The notes under the pieces are model-generated. The model had not been told where the DNA came from, did no database searches, and was given only the letters and a program-made list of their open reading frames with translations. Positions 41,801-53,379 of a DNA stretch of 64,000 bases are shown here, piece by piece. The translations under genes and the position numbers were made by a program. The DNA is from Hawksworthiomyces lignivorus (Eukaryota > Ascomycota > Sordariomycetes > Ophiostomatales > Ophiostomataceae): assembly GCA_002917075.1 (NCBI GenBank), contig NTMA01000023.1, positions 310,001 through 374,000 on the forward strand, written 5' to 3'. Numbering within the stretch: the first letter of the stretch is position 1; each line of letters starts with the position of its first letter.

Positions 41801-42664
41801 CCAAGAGAGCCTTGCCCTTGCCGCTCTTGGCATCCTCGCTGGCGCGCTTAATGACACGGCGCAAGACAGCGAGGTTCTTCGCCTCCACAGCGATGCCGAC
41901 CACCTGGCGGTACCGGCCGTCCTGGAGGCACTTTGCGAAAAGGCGCTCAATGACGCGCCCCAGGGCAACCTTTGTCGCCTGGTCAGGCAGCTGGGCGATG
42001 GAGCCTGAGCGGCCATCCTTGGCTCCGGTCAGCTGGAAGGAGGGGTCGAGGATGGTGTTGTCGACAGAGTCGCGCGACAGGAGCGACTTGGAAGGCAGAG
42101 TCGACTGGGAGAAGGGGGTGGTAGGCGAGATGATGGCGCTGTCGCTGACGCCGAAGGCGGTCTCCAGGGAGGGCAGGTCAGTGTTTGACGGCTTGGGCGG
42201 ACGGTGGTCGGCGGCGCAGGTAGCAATGTACTGGTCGATGCACTTGGAGATGATGGTCTCTTCGAACTCGCCCGGGTTGTCCAGCTTGAACAGGTCACCA
42301 GCAGCCAAGGCGAAGGTCATACTTTCGCTGTACGCCTGCAGGTGGTAGTAGACCTTGGCGAGAACGAGGGCGGCAAGCTGCCGATCAGGGAAGTCTTCAT
42401 CTTCGTACAGAGCCTCACTGTGAAGGAAAGGGAAGATATGTCAGAATCCGAATTGCAAAAATATAAACAAGAGAAAAAAACGAAATGAAAGAAACGGGCA
42501 ACAACAAAGTGGAGCAATGCTTACATCTCACTGACGGCGCCAGCGACTTCCGTCCAGACGGTGTCAATGTCGTCGTTGAGAGTGTTGAGAGCAAAGACCT
42601 TCAGCTCCGGCTCCTCGTCGGCCAGGAAGCCCAGCACACCGGTAGCGGTGATGAGGCCAGGCAT
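38808..42664 (-). CDS. RPN2: 26S proteasome regulatory subunit RPN2 (PSMD1)
   Basis: This is the large non-ATPase scaffold subunit of the proteasome base. Exon 1 is 42664-42525 (MPGLITATGVLGFLADEEPE...). A 107-bp intron follows (42524-42418), then exon 2, 42417-38808, for 1249 residues. Splicing gives AVSEI/EALYEDEDFPDRQLAALV, the conserved start of Rpn2. The middle carries the proteasome/cyclosome (PC) repeats (e.g. GGALYAFGLIHANHG, GGALGLGIAGMATG, RYGSAMALGISCAGTG). The C-terminal part has an acidic/Lys-rich linker longer than usual (about residues 880-1030) and a conserved GYEIENMSRVLPGQLKYI block. The end, PVPHDFDYF plus an acidic tail, resembles the Rpn13-binding tail of Rpn2 (inference). 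Nuclear and cytoplasmic, essential in yeast. Divergent from the capping triphosphatase gene. Confidence 0.95.
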
Positions 42665-44580
42665 GACTATTTATCGATGGCACACGACCGTTGCAAGCGA
42701 GCGAAGTTGGATGTTCGGGGCTGTCACGCCTTTTGTTGGTGATGGTTGTTTGTGGTGAACGCGATGTGGCAATGTAGGCAAAACAAAGGGGAAAAGCAGA
42801 TCTATAGTTTATGGGGGAAAAGGACTGGATGATTCCAAGGTCCAAAAGCACAGAGGCCGGCAAGCACGGGTAGATTAGGCCGTGTTTGATAGATGGATGG
42901 AAGTGAGGTTGGAGATGGATGAAGCTCTAGTGAGAAGGGGAGGGAGGGATGCAATTTTGGTGGAGGGCGAGAGGAATCGAAGCAGAGAGAAAGCCAGAGC
43001 AGGTGCCAAGCAACCCGAAAATGCAAGTACGAAGCGCGCAGCACCAAGCAGCCAGCAGTTCTTTCCACGTCAGGCACAGCTCTGCCTAGACGACCGGGGG
43101 CTAGCTGGGGCAGTAGCAAATGGCGCTAGAACAAAACAGGAATTGGCGTGATTTGGCAGTTATGTAATGCAGATATATCATGTGATATATGCAGAAAAGC
43201 AGTACAGCATACTCCGTAAGTAATGCAAGAAATCAAAAACTAGCGCTGTAAGAAATGCTTAGTCATGCCAACTCAGCGCCACAAAGGCGATGCTGCGACG
43301 TGCTGTGGCAAGCCATGAAAGGCGGTATTCTTTAGCCAGCAGTGGTAGGACTTGAATATCGCACATCAAGCGCAAGCCCCATTTTCTAATTGGCATCATT
43401 GTATATTATAAATACTAATAATATTTTCATGCTTTCTCGGCAGCGCATAGATATGTACCAGCAGTACAATTGTCAATAGCAGCAGCATAAGCACGCCTGA
43501 AAATACTTTTTTCGGTTAGTTTCATTAAATGCGACAATCCACTGCAGTCCGTTGGCGGCCAGACGGCTTTTGCGCTGCTCCACCAAAACAACTAAGGCAG
43601 CATGCGCCCGCTTTCATGCATACTCGCCGTCGCTTCCGCGGCGCAAAAGCAAGCGCAAGTCGTTGCGACGGTGGCAGTTGCAGGTTACAGGTGGTTTGCA
43701 GCTACTGCAGCGCAGCCACCGCTAGCGGCAGTAGCAGTAGCACCTGCAGCAGCAAAAGGCAGCAAGCACGACCAGGCAGTGAGATGGTCCTTCCTTACCT
43801 TGTCTGGGCAAGGAAAACCCGACGCCAAAAAAAAGACAAAAGAAAATTCTCAAAATAATCGCCATGCTGTCTTCTTTTGCTTAACCCTTGACCTCTCTCT
43901 CTAATCTCTATACCCCAACCACGATGCGCCCTTCGTCCTCATCAACATTCCTGTAGAGCGAATCATTTTCTTCCTTTTTCGCCAATTGCGACGAGCCTCT
44001 AGCAGCTTTTTTGTCGCTCTTGTTTGAATAGCCACAACTCGATATTTTATCCACGCGGAAACCAAAATTCGGAAAAAGCAAAAAAAGGACGGCCACCTCA
44101 GCAATTTGCTTTGACGTCGCGGCCAACCATCCATCCCTCGATTGACTCGCCAGCTCAAGACGGCTTCGTGGATAATGCCTCTTGTTCTTGCGTGCCTCGA
44201 ATAGCTTGCCTAGGACGGGAAAACTGCATCTTTTCCCCCGACATCTTCGCGCTTCCCCCCCAACGCGTATCAGCGCCGCCACCGCAACAAGCCCCTTCAT
44301 TCGTCATTCGTCCTTCTTCCTTTCCCCTCCCTCAGCCTCCTAACCCCTCCTAGTGTGCGCGGCGAGCACTTCTTCTTCATTCAACATCGTCTTCGATGAT
44401 CCATCTGTCTGCAGTTGGATGAAACGACAGGCCTCTCCCGTCGGCCTACATCCGTAGCGGCCGCTGCCCGCCGCTGGACTGGACCCCTCTCCACAATCTT
44501 GACCGGGAGGATAGCAAGACAGCTTCAACGGACAACTAGACGACGTTTCCAGGACCGTCGTCCTGTACCCAGTCGCCAAG
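42665..44580. promoter_or_regulatory. Divergent promoter region, RPN2 and capping triphosphatase
   Basis: This 1.9-kb spacer lies between two housekeeping start codons. It has one exact TACTCCGTA at 43210-43218, a GCAGTAGCAGTAGCACC-type microsatellite at about 43728-43770, and a CT-rich leader before the ATG at 44581. I did not find an exact GGTGGCAAA proteasome element. Short ORFs here look like chance. Confidence 0.55.
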
Positions 44581-47500
44581 ATGATGAACCTAAAGTCTCT
44601 CCTGAACTCGAACGATGACGGCGCGAACAATCCCCAGCCAAAGCCCTCTCCTCCGCAACACCGCCAGTCGCAACAGCAACCTCCATCTACGCCCGTCCAG
44701 GCATTTGAGGACCAGCCGTTTTCCGCCTACATGACCCATGATTCGCCGCGGACACAATCCGTCCCCCACGAATTTAGCCGTGCGCAGTCGGTTGCCTATG
44801 CGTCACCTTCGGCGATGCCTAGCGCGCCAGGCCCCTACGGTTCGCGACCGGTGCCGCCGCCGCTCCAGCCCCTGACCGCCGCCGATATGCGGTCTCCCCG
44901 CAGCGCCACAATTTCGGGCCCGTCCCCTTACCGTAACACGCCCAGCGGCTCCGTCAGTGGTGTCACGAGTGGAGGGTACCCCTTCCCCCCGACTCAGCCG
45001 TCTTCTGCCACAAGCCCTGTGCTCCACCACCAGTACCTTCCGAACGCGTATCCACCTCATCGGGACAGCTACTCTCAGCCGTCTGGCCCTGCGGGCATGG
45101 CTGGTCCGCCTGGTGCTCCCTCGTACGCGCCAGGACATCAACAGCCACATGCCATTCCCCCTCACACGCCGCCCATCGGTGGTCCTGGTGGTGCACCGAC
45201 CCCTTCGTACCTCCATCAGCGGTCACAGTCGACCCACTCGACGCCGACGCCAACTTCTGCCCATAGCCAGCAACAACCACCACCGCATCCGTCCCAGCAG
45301 CAGCAGCAGCAACAACAACAGTATGGTGTACCATATGGACAAGGCAGTCCCGTCGTTGCACACCGCCAGACGCCCTCCCACCAATCTCAGCCTTTCCAAC
45401 AACCTCCCTTCGATCCCAGTCGGCACCCTTCACAACCGCCCACGCCGCTGGGCCCTCCTATGCCAGCGGGACCGCCAAGAGCGCCCTCATCCGGCGCGCC
45501 TTATTCTCAGCAGCACCAACAGCAGCGCTCCCAGCCCGCCAGCCCGCTCCAGCAACGCGTCGCTTCTCTGCCAGCATCTTCACACCAGGCTTACTCAAAA
45601 CCACAACAAGTCTACGCGTCACCGCCGCCCCCTGCCCCACCATCCATTCCCTCTTCTGCAACCTCACGAGATCCCAGACCCTCTTTTGTGCACCAAGGCA
45701 GCAGCTACGGGCAGACCGCGTCAGACTCGTCTCATCGTCGGTCTCTATCGCGCAGCGACCGGACACACAGCCTCAGCGTCAGTCCCAAGACTCGCGTGAC
45801 GAACCTGCCCAACAGCGCCGGAGGACAGCCGTCTGCTGCCGGCGGCTCCAACTCAGACTATTCTCAATCTGGGTCTCACCAATCCCAGCACGCTGCACCG
45901 CCTGTGCAGCCTCCTCTGACGGCCACTGGCTCCCTGTCCGGTCCTGCATCGACAGCGATGGATATCGACCAAAAGGGGTTTAACGGTCCGCCGGCGAAGA
46001 GAAAGCTTGATGAGCGCGATCTGCACCCCGACGAGCTAGACCGAGCGGATGGCCGACGCCCGGCGCCCTTCGAGCAAACCAACGGCAGCATGCATCAGCA
46101 GCCGCCGCCAACCCCATCCCAGGCCCCGGCATCACGCCCATCTGTAGCCGGCCAGGGGGGTGCGGCGTCTGCGGCGGCACTAACGAAGCCGAAGAAGCGG
46201 AAGTACGCCGAGCCTCCTGTGTGGGCCCAGCGGTATGAAAGCGGCAGTCGGCTAAACAAGCCCAACTTTATCCTACACAAACCAGCAGGGCTGCAGGTGA
46301 ATGGCAAGCGCGAAGCCACAGCCGGCAGGACGAGCTCCCATCCCAGCCGCCAGACGTCTCGCCACGCATCGCCCGAAATCGCGCGGGCGCTGTCCACCGC
46401 CGCACCACTGACGGTCGGCCCCGCTGCTGCCGCCTCCGCCGGCGCGTCCATCACCGCCGTAGATGCAGCAGCTGATGCGGCCGCCGCTGTGCTGGCAGCG
46501 AACGAGTCTCGTATTGCTCTCCTGGGCCCCTGGGAGGGATCAATCACGGGCGAGAAGCCCTCTGAAGAGCTGACGCGAAAGGTTGCCGACTTCCTGTTCG
46601 TCAACGTCGTGATCAACCGGGACATTGCCGAGATCCAGAGGCTGGGCGTCAAGTTCGAGGTTGAGGCTAAGCTCGGCACCCTCATCAGCAAGGACACAAA
46701 CCAGCGGGTCGCGCTGCCCGTGGCGTCAGAATGCGTGCTGCAGGATACCGGCCGCATAGCCTTCAAGAGCAGCATGACAGAAGTGTGTTCCATTCTTTTT
46801 GTCTTTCTTTCAGTCTTCTTGCTCGCAAAGCAAATATGTACTAACACGTGATTCTCTACGTCAATAGGTCCAACACAAAGGATACAACGATTTCCTCAAC
46901 GGTCTCGTCTTCGAGACGGACGCCCGCAACCCGGCCAACGCGGGCCGGGCCAAGCCGCGCGTGCCCATCGTGTACAAGCACCGGCGCGAAATAGACCGCT
47001 TCTTCGAGCTGCCGCTCGCCCAGCAGGAGCGGCTCCCCGCCTGCGTGCGCAACATGCTGCCACCGCGGCACACCCCCAAGGTGCGGGTGACGTACGACAA
47101 GAAGACGAACGAGGTGCTAGCAAAGATCGTCAAGGTGCGCATCAAGGACCTCGACATCTACCTGCCCGACGCGCCGCTCGACTGCCGCATAAGCGTCAAC
47201 CTGGAAATGACCTGGGAGGACCCCCTGGAGGAGCTCGAGCAGCTGGCCGCCGCCTCGACGCGCGAGCGCCCCCCCGACCGCGAGAAGGACCGCCTGAGCT
47301 ACACCCAGAGCCAGTACCAGGTCGACCTGACACAGGTGACCTACAAGATACACGGGCCAAACGTGAGTTTTTTTTTTTTTTTTTTCTGCCTTCCTCCGTC
47401 ACATAGAACCCTCACCCGCTAATACGCCCTCAGAAAATGGAACGCGAAGAGAAGGAGCACGAGCTCGAGATCGAAATAAACCCCGACACAATCATTGATC

Positions 47501-47607
47501 AAGGCACGCGTGTCAAGAGGAACGAGCCGCACGCATACCAAGAGCTAGTGGAAGGCCTGGTTGACAACGTGCGGGTACTGGCACGGCGGCGGTTTCGTCC
47601 AATGTAG
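44581..47607 (+). CDS. CET1: mRNA-capping enzyme beta subunit, polynucleotide 5'-triphosphatase (Cet1 family)
   Basis: This is a metal-dependent RNA 5'-triphosphatase of the fungal tunnel-fold family. It removes the gamma-phosphate of nascent mRNA before capping, in the nucleus. Exons 44581-46782, 46868-47362 and 47434-47607 (all phase 0) give 956 residues. The first ~590 are a Pro/Gln/Ser-rich disordered region. The catalytic domain then starts around KRKYAEPPVWAQRY. Metal-binding glutamates are visible as FEVEAKLGTL (E693, E695) and ELEIEIN (E909, E911, E913). DCRISVNLEM and YDKKTNEVLAKIVK match other family blocks. The protein is much longer than yeast Cet1 because of the disordered extension. 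Two tandem Met codons open the frame. Strong identification. Confidence 0.93.
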
Positions 47608-50174
47608 TCACGACAGTCGCTGGACCCTGTCGTCCGTGGTCTTCTGCAGTTTCCCTGTCCGGTCCGGCAACATCTCTCTTTTGTTATGGGCAGGGTGGTT
47701 TGGCGGCTTGGCGCAAGGAAAGAGAAGGGTCTCTTTTTGTTTTATTCATGATAACTACTTTTTTTCGTATACTTGTATCATTCCCCCTTTCTTTACGTCT
47801 TTTAATGCTTGGTTACCTTTTTTTTTTTTATTAAACTTTTCCATTTTGTTGCTTCTTTTTTTTACTTGGTGGTCCTTGGTCACTGGAATGGAACGGAAAG
47901 GTATCTAGGGAAAGGCAGAGAGTAGGTGCAGGAGGCGATGGAGTGGAGAGCCGAAGCAAAAGCAATGAAAGACAAAGTTTTTTCGCCTACCATGAGGTCT
48001 ACGCTACCAGAGTATTTCGACTGAAGATCATACTACACGCCTGTTCGTATATTGTAGAAATAAAGGCCGCCAGCTCTGAGAAAAATATGCTCGACAAGAC
48101 TTCCTACATGAGAACCCTGCCGAAGACAGAGCTTCAGTTGTCAGCAGTCCTAGCCCCAGTGAAGCCCTACTACTCCTGTCAAACAGCATCTAGCACTCTA
48201 CAACATCCCAACTGAGTCGGTACTCACATAGCAGCTGTGTCTGCATCTTCCTATGGGCAGCCTGCTTGCTCTGGCTCATCGTTGGTCTGCACGAATCACC
48301 ATCACTGCATCTCGCATACATATCTGCCCACACCCCCAGTCCCTGCAGCCCTGTTTTCCGACGGCACACTAAAGCCCGCCTCCGTTGGGTGTTGGACTTA
48401 CTTTTTCTACCCCGAAGGAAGCTTATTTTCAAGATGAACCGGCTTTCTCCACTGTCTTCCTCTATTCCCTACCTGCTTGTACAGGAACAATTTCGCACCT
48501 TGTAGTTGGACGGCTGCGATGGCTGCCGCCGTGCAACGGTCTAGTATTAACACGACGTCCACAAGAATAAGTGTTTTCCCCTCATCTTTTTTTACGGGCC
48601 TGGTCTCTGTTCCCTGTTCTTTTGGTTCTGCTATGCCGAGTGCGTTTGTTTCAAAGATCGTTTCTCATGTCGACACGCCTCGTGCATTACGCAGTTGTGT
48701 CAGAGAAAGCCAAAGTATCGTCGTTCCACATCTGAGCAGCCATCTGGCTTTAGTGGACTGAGACACCAACGAAGGGAAGGCCCCGGCTCTTCTGCTCTGC
48801 TCACTACGTCCTACAAGGTATACGAATACGCCATCGACATACATCGTTCCGATAGTCTTTCGCCCGGCTGTGCAATCTATTCCATACCTAGCACGCATTG
48901 GGAGAAGAGGCTGGACCCCACTCTGCATCATGGTTTTTCCCCTGGCTGGACGGTGGCACTTACAAGCCACTTATACCAACTTACACGCAGCGTCGCCCCG
49001 CACCCGACACCCGGACGGGTTGAAGCAGGCTGATTAATGGGTGTTAGCCTCGAACGCGGTAGTGGCAGCTTGCCGTCCACGCTTGCACCCACTGGCTCTG
49101 CTATTTTCCGGTGAAACTCTTTTCCCCACGGAACAGCTCTGGACAGCTGGCAGATGCAGACGACGAGATGCAGATGAAGGACGCGGAAAGGGAGCAGGGA
49201 AGAGCAAGGAAAAAGGAAAAGACGGGATGTCACCGCAATGCAGTCTGAGACTGTCGTGTGCTTTTTGCCCATCAGCGTATCAATCCAAATGGCAATGCCT
49301 AGCTTTGCGAATACATAGCTACAGCCGTTCTCTCTCCAGGTTTTCTCCAATCTAAGCTGTGTGGTCTGTTGCAGAAGATACACCTCCTCTTTGTCTCCTC
49401 GCATGACGCCATTCTCGCCCCCTTCGACGAAGCAGCCCACGCAGCCCTCTCTGCTGGCCTCCCGGCCCTCTGCCACCCCCCCAATTGTAATAACCGCTAG
49501 ATCGATCGACCATGACGAGCTCGGCAGCCGCCAGCAGGCGAGGTGGTGCTGCTCTCAGCACTATCGCCATCGCTGGCCTGGCATTGGCGCTCGCGATTCC
49601 CTTTCTTCTGACGTCGACCACGCTGACGTGGATGGGCAACTTTGTACGTGCTTTTGTCTCTTTCTGTCGGAAATCTCATGATACCATTTTTCCTCCGTCC
49701 GGCCGCCGCAGTCTGGGCGCGTCCACAGCACGAATTGATTCCAAACCCAAGAGCTTTTCCCCCAAATCTCCCGAAACACCTAGGAATGGTCTGCAGCTAA
49801 AGCAAGTTACCCTCCTGTAACACCTCTCCCCCCCCCCTCCCCTTTTCCCCTTTTGCCTCTGCTCCCCTCATTCTCCAAATCTCTTCACCATCGATCCCAG
49901 GGCGTAGCTTTTCCGCAGACCTCCTTCAGCCTCTGCCGTGCCCATCTCCTCCTTCCCCTCTCCTCTCTGCTGCCGCATCGTAAATATAAACCCGAGCTAG
50001 CTCTGCTCTCCCAACGGCTCAGTTCCTTTGTCCTTATTCCACCTCACATCTCCCCATCGCCAGATATTCATTGAAGCTCTTGCACACATCAAATTTCTTG
50101 GACGACTCAATCTGCTTTCTTAATCTAACAAAGTCCATTCTATAAAGAGTATATTCGGTAAAACACCAACCAAC
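47608..50174. other. Long spacer between the triphosphatase and isoflavone-reductase-like genes
   Basis: This is 2.57 kb. The beginning is T-rich 3' flank (about 47750-47880). The end (49830-50170) is strongly CT-rich promoter of the reductase gene. One short membrane-protein-like ORF starts at 49512. Other open frames lack family likeness or coding character. Confidence 0.5.
49512..49820 (+). CDS. Possible small single-pass membrane protein
   Basis: An ATG at 49512 opens a frame coding for MTSSAAASRRGG followed by a strong hydrophobic helix (ALSTIAIAGLALALAIPFLL). Unspliced it gives 102 residues. With a GTACGT donor at 49644 and the CAG acceptor ending at 49711 it would stop at 49738 and give 52 residues, a plausible tail-anchored or small organelle protein. 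I do not recognise the family. A chance ORF is possible, but the Arg-Arg-then-helix layout and the good splice signals are suggestive. Confidence 0.3.
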   Translation: MTSSAAASRRGGAALSTIAIAGLALALAIPFLLTSTTLTWMGNFVRAFVSFCRKSHDTIFPPSGRRSLGASTARIDSKPKSFSPKSPETPRNGLQLKQVTLL

Positions 50175-51171
50175 ATGTCCATCAAGACTGTCGCAGTTGC
50201 AGGAGTAAGTTTTGCCGCAGCCCTCTCTTGCCAGATTCTGTCCCTTTATTAGGGGCCAGCCTGGTTCGTCTCGGCTCAGCCCATGCTGACAGATCCCCTA
50301 GGGTACCGGTGCCCTCGGCTCCAAGGTCGTGGACGAGCTCGTCAAGGCGGGCTTCACGGTTACGATCCTGACGCGGGACGCCAGCAAGCCGCTGCCGGCG
50401 GGTGTGGCCGGGGCCAAGGGCGTCGACTACAAGTCGGTAGAGAGCCTGACGGCGGCGCTGCAGGGCCAGGACGCGGTGGTGTCGGTGCTGGGCTCGCTGG
50501 CGGTGGGGGAGCAGACGCCGCTGATCGACGCGTCGGTGGCGGCGGGGGTGAAGCGGTTCGTGCCGTCCGAGTTTGGCATCAACACGCGCAAGGCGCGGGG
50601 CACGACGATCGGCAAGATCATCGGGGCCAAGATCGCGGCGGTGGACCACCTGATCGCCAAGGCGGAGGCGTCGGGCGGCGCGTTTGCGTGGACGGGCATC
50701 AGCACGGGCCTCTTCTTCGACTGGGGCCTGGAGCGCGGCACCATCGGGCTGGACGGCAAGACCAAGACGGCGACCATCTTCGACTCGGGCAACGAGCGCT
50801 TCCAGGCGGCCAACCTGCCGTTCATCGGGCGCGCCGTGGCCGCGGTGCTGGCGCAGCACGGCACCCCGCAGGACAAGACGGCCAACCAGTACATCGAGGT
50901 GGCCTCCTTCACGCCCACGCAGAACGAGCTGCTGGCCTACGCCGAGGAGGTCTCGGGCGCCAAGTGGACCGTCGTCAAGAAGAGCGCCGCCGCCGCCCAG
51001 CAGACGGGCGAGGACAAGCTCGCCAAGGGCGACTTCTCCGCCTTTGTCGACCTGCTCTTCGCCTGGCAGTACGCCGACGGCGCCGGCCACGGCACCGCCG
51101 ACGGCAACGCCCTGCTGGGCCTCAAGGAGGAGGACCCCAAGGCGACCATCAAGCAGTACTTTGGCAACTAA
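50175..51171 (+). CDS. Isoflavone-reductase-like NmrA-family oxidoreductase
   Basis: This is an atypical SDR of the NmrA/phenylcoumaran-benzylic-ether-reductase type (299 residues). A tiny first exon, 50175-50204 (MSIKTVAVAG), is joined across a 96-bp intron (50205-50301, GTAAGT...CCTAG) to exon 2, 50302-51171. The junction falls inside the nucleotide-binding loop and rebuilds VAG/GTGALGSKVV (GxxGxxG type). Further family features: FTVTILTRDASK (cofactor selectivity region), AGVKRFVPSEFG (IFR signature), and IGKIIGAKIAAVDHL with the Lys expected for the family. A CT-rich promoter of several hundred bases suggests strong expression. Substrate unknown. It is convergent with the cupin gene. The 3' end has an AACAGC microsatellite right after the stop. 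Confidence 0.9.
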
Positions 51172-51479
51172 AATAACAGCAACAGCAACAGCAACAAAAA
51201 AAGGCGTGGCCACAAAGCGTTCTCAAAGTCTTTTTTCCCCTTCGGTCTTTTTGAAGTTTTTGGCAGGCAGCCGGGGTTATACCAAGCCCCAGGATAGAAG
51301 AACAGCAAATAGAACAAACTTTTTTTTTTCTTTTTTTCTCTTTTTTTTTCCACATAAGTTTTTCGTATATGCCATACGTGATGTAGCCGTAATTATGCCC
51401 AAATATCTGTCCTAATCTCATCTACCGACTTCATGAGATGCTTGCCATTGTATGGCATACAGAACGGGGGAGAGGACAT
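51172..51479. other. Spacer between convergent reductase and cupin genes
   Basis: This is 308 bp holding both 3' ends. It starts with an (AACAGC)n-type microsatellite and has T-rich stretches at about 51320-51350. Nothing else. Confidence 0.6.
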
Positions 51480-52421
51480 CTATTCTGCCTGCTCTCCGCC
51501 CCATGTCCGCAGCGGCACCAGCGTCGGCTCGCCGCCGTTTCGTATCACCACCCACACCACGTCCGTGCCGACGCCGGCGGCGTCTCCCGGATCGACGTTG
51601 CGCACCTGGTGCTCCGTCCATGCGGGAATGAAGGCGAAGTCGCCCGCCTCGATGGTGTGCGTCGCGGGGTTCGTCTTGACCGAGTCGCCGTCCTCTGTGC
51701 CGGCGGCGTCCTCGTCGTAATCCTCTGGCAGCGTGGCCAGCACAGCTGTGCCGGTGACGGCATAGATGATGCACTCTCGAAGCAGGTCAGCAGGCAGACA
51801 TGAAATGGCTAAAGTGCAGGAAAGAAGAAAAGAGAGAAAAAAAAAAAGCGCACCCTGCTCCCCGTTGTGGAACACAATGGTCGAGCACCCAGGCTTCACC
51901 GTCAGCACCGACGCGCACAGCGAGCTGCTCTTGTGCACGATGGCGTCGCGAAGAGAGACGCCGCCGCGCGGGTAAGGGCGCCCCGGCTGCGGCGGACGAG
52001 ACGACCCGGGCGCTGTCCGCGCGGCCGCAGACGGGCTGTCGTCGTCCGGCGCTACCACTGCCGCCAGAATGGCTGGGTCGCGTGACCGGCCGCCCCGCGC
52101 CTCGTCTTCGCTGTCGCTCTCGTCTCGAGCAGCGGTGCTTTTTCCGGAGTGTCGCGCGCTTGCACCTCCTGCCTCTCCGCCTGCTGTGTCGGTTTGCGAT
52201 CCGCTCTTCCTCCTCCTCCGGGGCCGCTCGTTTGCTCCAATCACCTGCTCATCGTCTTCGTCTTCTGCATCTTCTGCCACCTCCTTCCTCTCTGGCGCAT
52301 CAGCCTCGTCGGTCTGCTCTTGCTCAGGTGAGCCTTGGTAATCCGCTGCTTTGGCGATGTGCACCGAACCGGGCATCAGCATGGGCAGGATCTCCTGGAT
52401 GATGGGCAGGAGAGCAGCCAT
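51480..52421 (-). CDS. Cupin-domain protein (287 aa)
   Basis: Exon 1 is 52421-51854 and exon 2 is 51775-51480, with a 78-bp intron at 51853-51776 (GTGCGC donor, CGAG acceptor). This gives 288 codons with the stop. I chose the ATG at 52421 (MAALLPIIQEILPMLMPGSV) because the upstream extension of the frame is low-quality. Removing the intron joins FHNGEQ/ECIIYAVTG, matching the usual cupin core. Motif 2 is GDFAFIPAWTEHQVRN. Between the N-terminus and the cupin there is a ~110-residue charged, disordered insert (EDEDDEQ, RRRRK). The core has His residues at HNGE and EHQ, so it may bind a metal, unlike the cupin at 1838. Role unknown; similar fungal cupin proteins are largely uncharacterised. Confidence 0.8.
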   Translation of the reverse strand: MAALLPIIQEILPMLMPGSVHIAKAADYQGSPEQEQTDEADAPERKEVAEDAEDEDDEQVIGANERPRRRRKSGSQTDTAGGEAGGASARHSGKSTAARDESDSEDEARGGRSRDPAILAAVVAPDDDSPSAAARTAPGSSRPPQPGRPYPRGGVSLRDAIVHKSSSLCASVLTVKPGCSTIVFHNGEQGALFFFLSFLLSCTLAISCLPADLLRECIIYAVTGTAVLATLPEDYDEDAAGTEDGDSVKTNPATHTIEAGDFAFIPAWTEHQVRNVDPGDAAGVGTDVVWVVIRNGGEPTLVPLRTWGGEQAE

Positions 52422-52920
52422 GGCGGCACGCAGGCAAGACGGACAGCGAAAATTCTCAGGCGAGCTGCAGCGACAAATTGGGCGAGCGGGCTGAAGCGGC
52501 GTTTGCTGGTTTGTTTGCTGTCTGTTTGCCAGCCTTAGGGGACCCCACGCCTTACCAATGGCCAGCCAAAATAGCAAACGCTAGTCGTAAATCGCAAATC
52601 ACAAATCGCAGCCGACTATTTGTGAGATCTCTTGCTCCGTGTTGCATATTCATACATAAATTATAAGTGAGATCTCCATCACCATTTGTCTTCTCAGCTA
52701 TTTTCTCCCGAGGCCATCATTTCCCCCTACACTTCATATCATTGGGCTCTCTAAGATCCACTGCACTCTTCTGCACCCCACGATCATGATGGAACCACGC
52801 CAATACAATCTGGTATCCGAGTTGCCACTCTTCACAACTGAAGCAAGCTAGAATGTCAAATGAACCTCGCCTGCCCGCCTGAAAATTGCTGCTTCACTGG
52901 CTTCCTCTGTGCTCAGCCAA

Positions 52921-52945
52921 TTTTTTTTTTTTTTTTTTTTTTTTT
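52921..52945. repeat. Poly(T) tract (25 T)
   Basis: An uninterrupted T run downstream of the cupin gene start. It could mark a minus-strand retroposon tail, but no element is recognisable. Confidence 0.7.
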
Positions 52946-53379
52946 AAGCTCGTGTTGCAGCAGCGACAAGCTCTAAAATTTTTCTTCGATCTTATCACGT
53001 CCACCTCCAAGTCAGGTCAGGCTGTTGAGCCCATGACTCCTTCTTTCAACTACATGTCAATCCTATGCGTGTTTGAGCTAGAATCACATTCTGCATCGCA
53101 AATGCACAGGAGATTTTGTAATGCAGCTCCTTGCAGTGGCTCCATCTGGCAGCACGATTGTTCTTTTCGGTAGAGAAAGAGAGCGACAGTCACTTTCACA
53201 GAAAAGGGCAGACTCTGCCTCTCTCTCCAGCCAGAGACAACTAGAACAAGCCTATTTTCGAGTTGATTAGGGTGCTTAGGTAGAGTCGACGAGTCTGCCC
53301 GTCTCGCTCTGAATACCATCAAGGTTGGAATACTGTCCAGATTTTTGAGAGCGTCGGACGATAGTAAAAACGTCAGCGT

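Noticed and set aside
43529..43904. Overlapping ORFs of 100-109 codons in the RPN2/CET1 spacer
   Set aside because: They are driven by a GCAGTA-type microsatellite and have no recognisable domain.
48928..49476. 182-codon minus-strand ORF
   Set aside because: Composition is irregular, with no domain or splice logic, and it overlaps untranslated-looking DNA. Probably chance.
50182..51213. 343-codon minus-strand ORF
   Set aside because: Antisense shadow of the isoflavone-reductase-like gene, low-complexity Arg/Val/Leu-rich.
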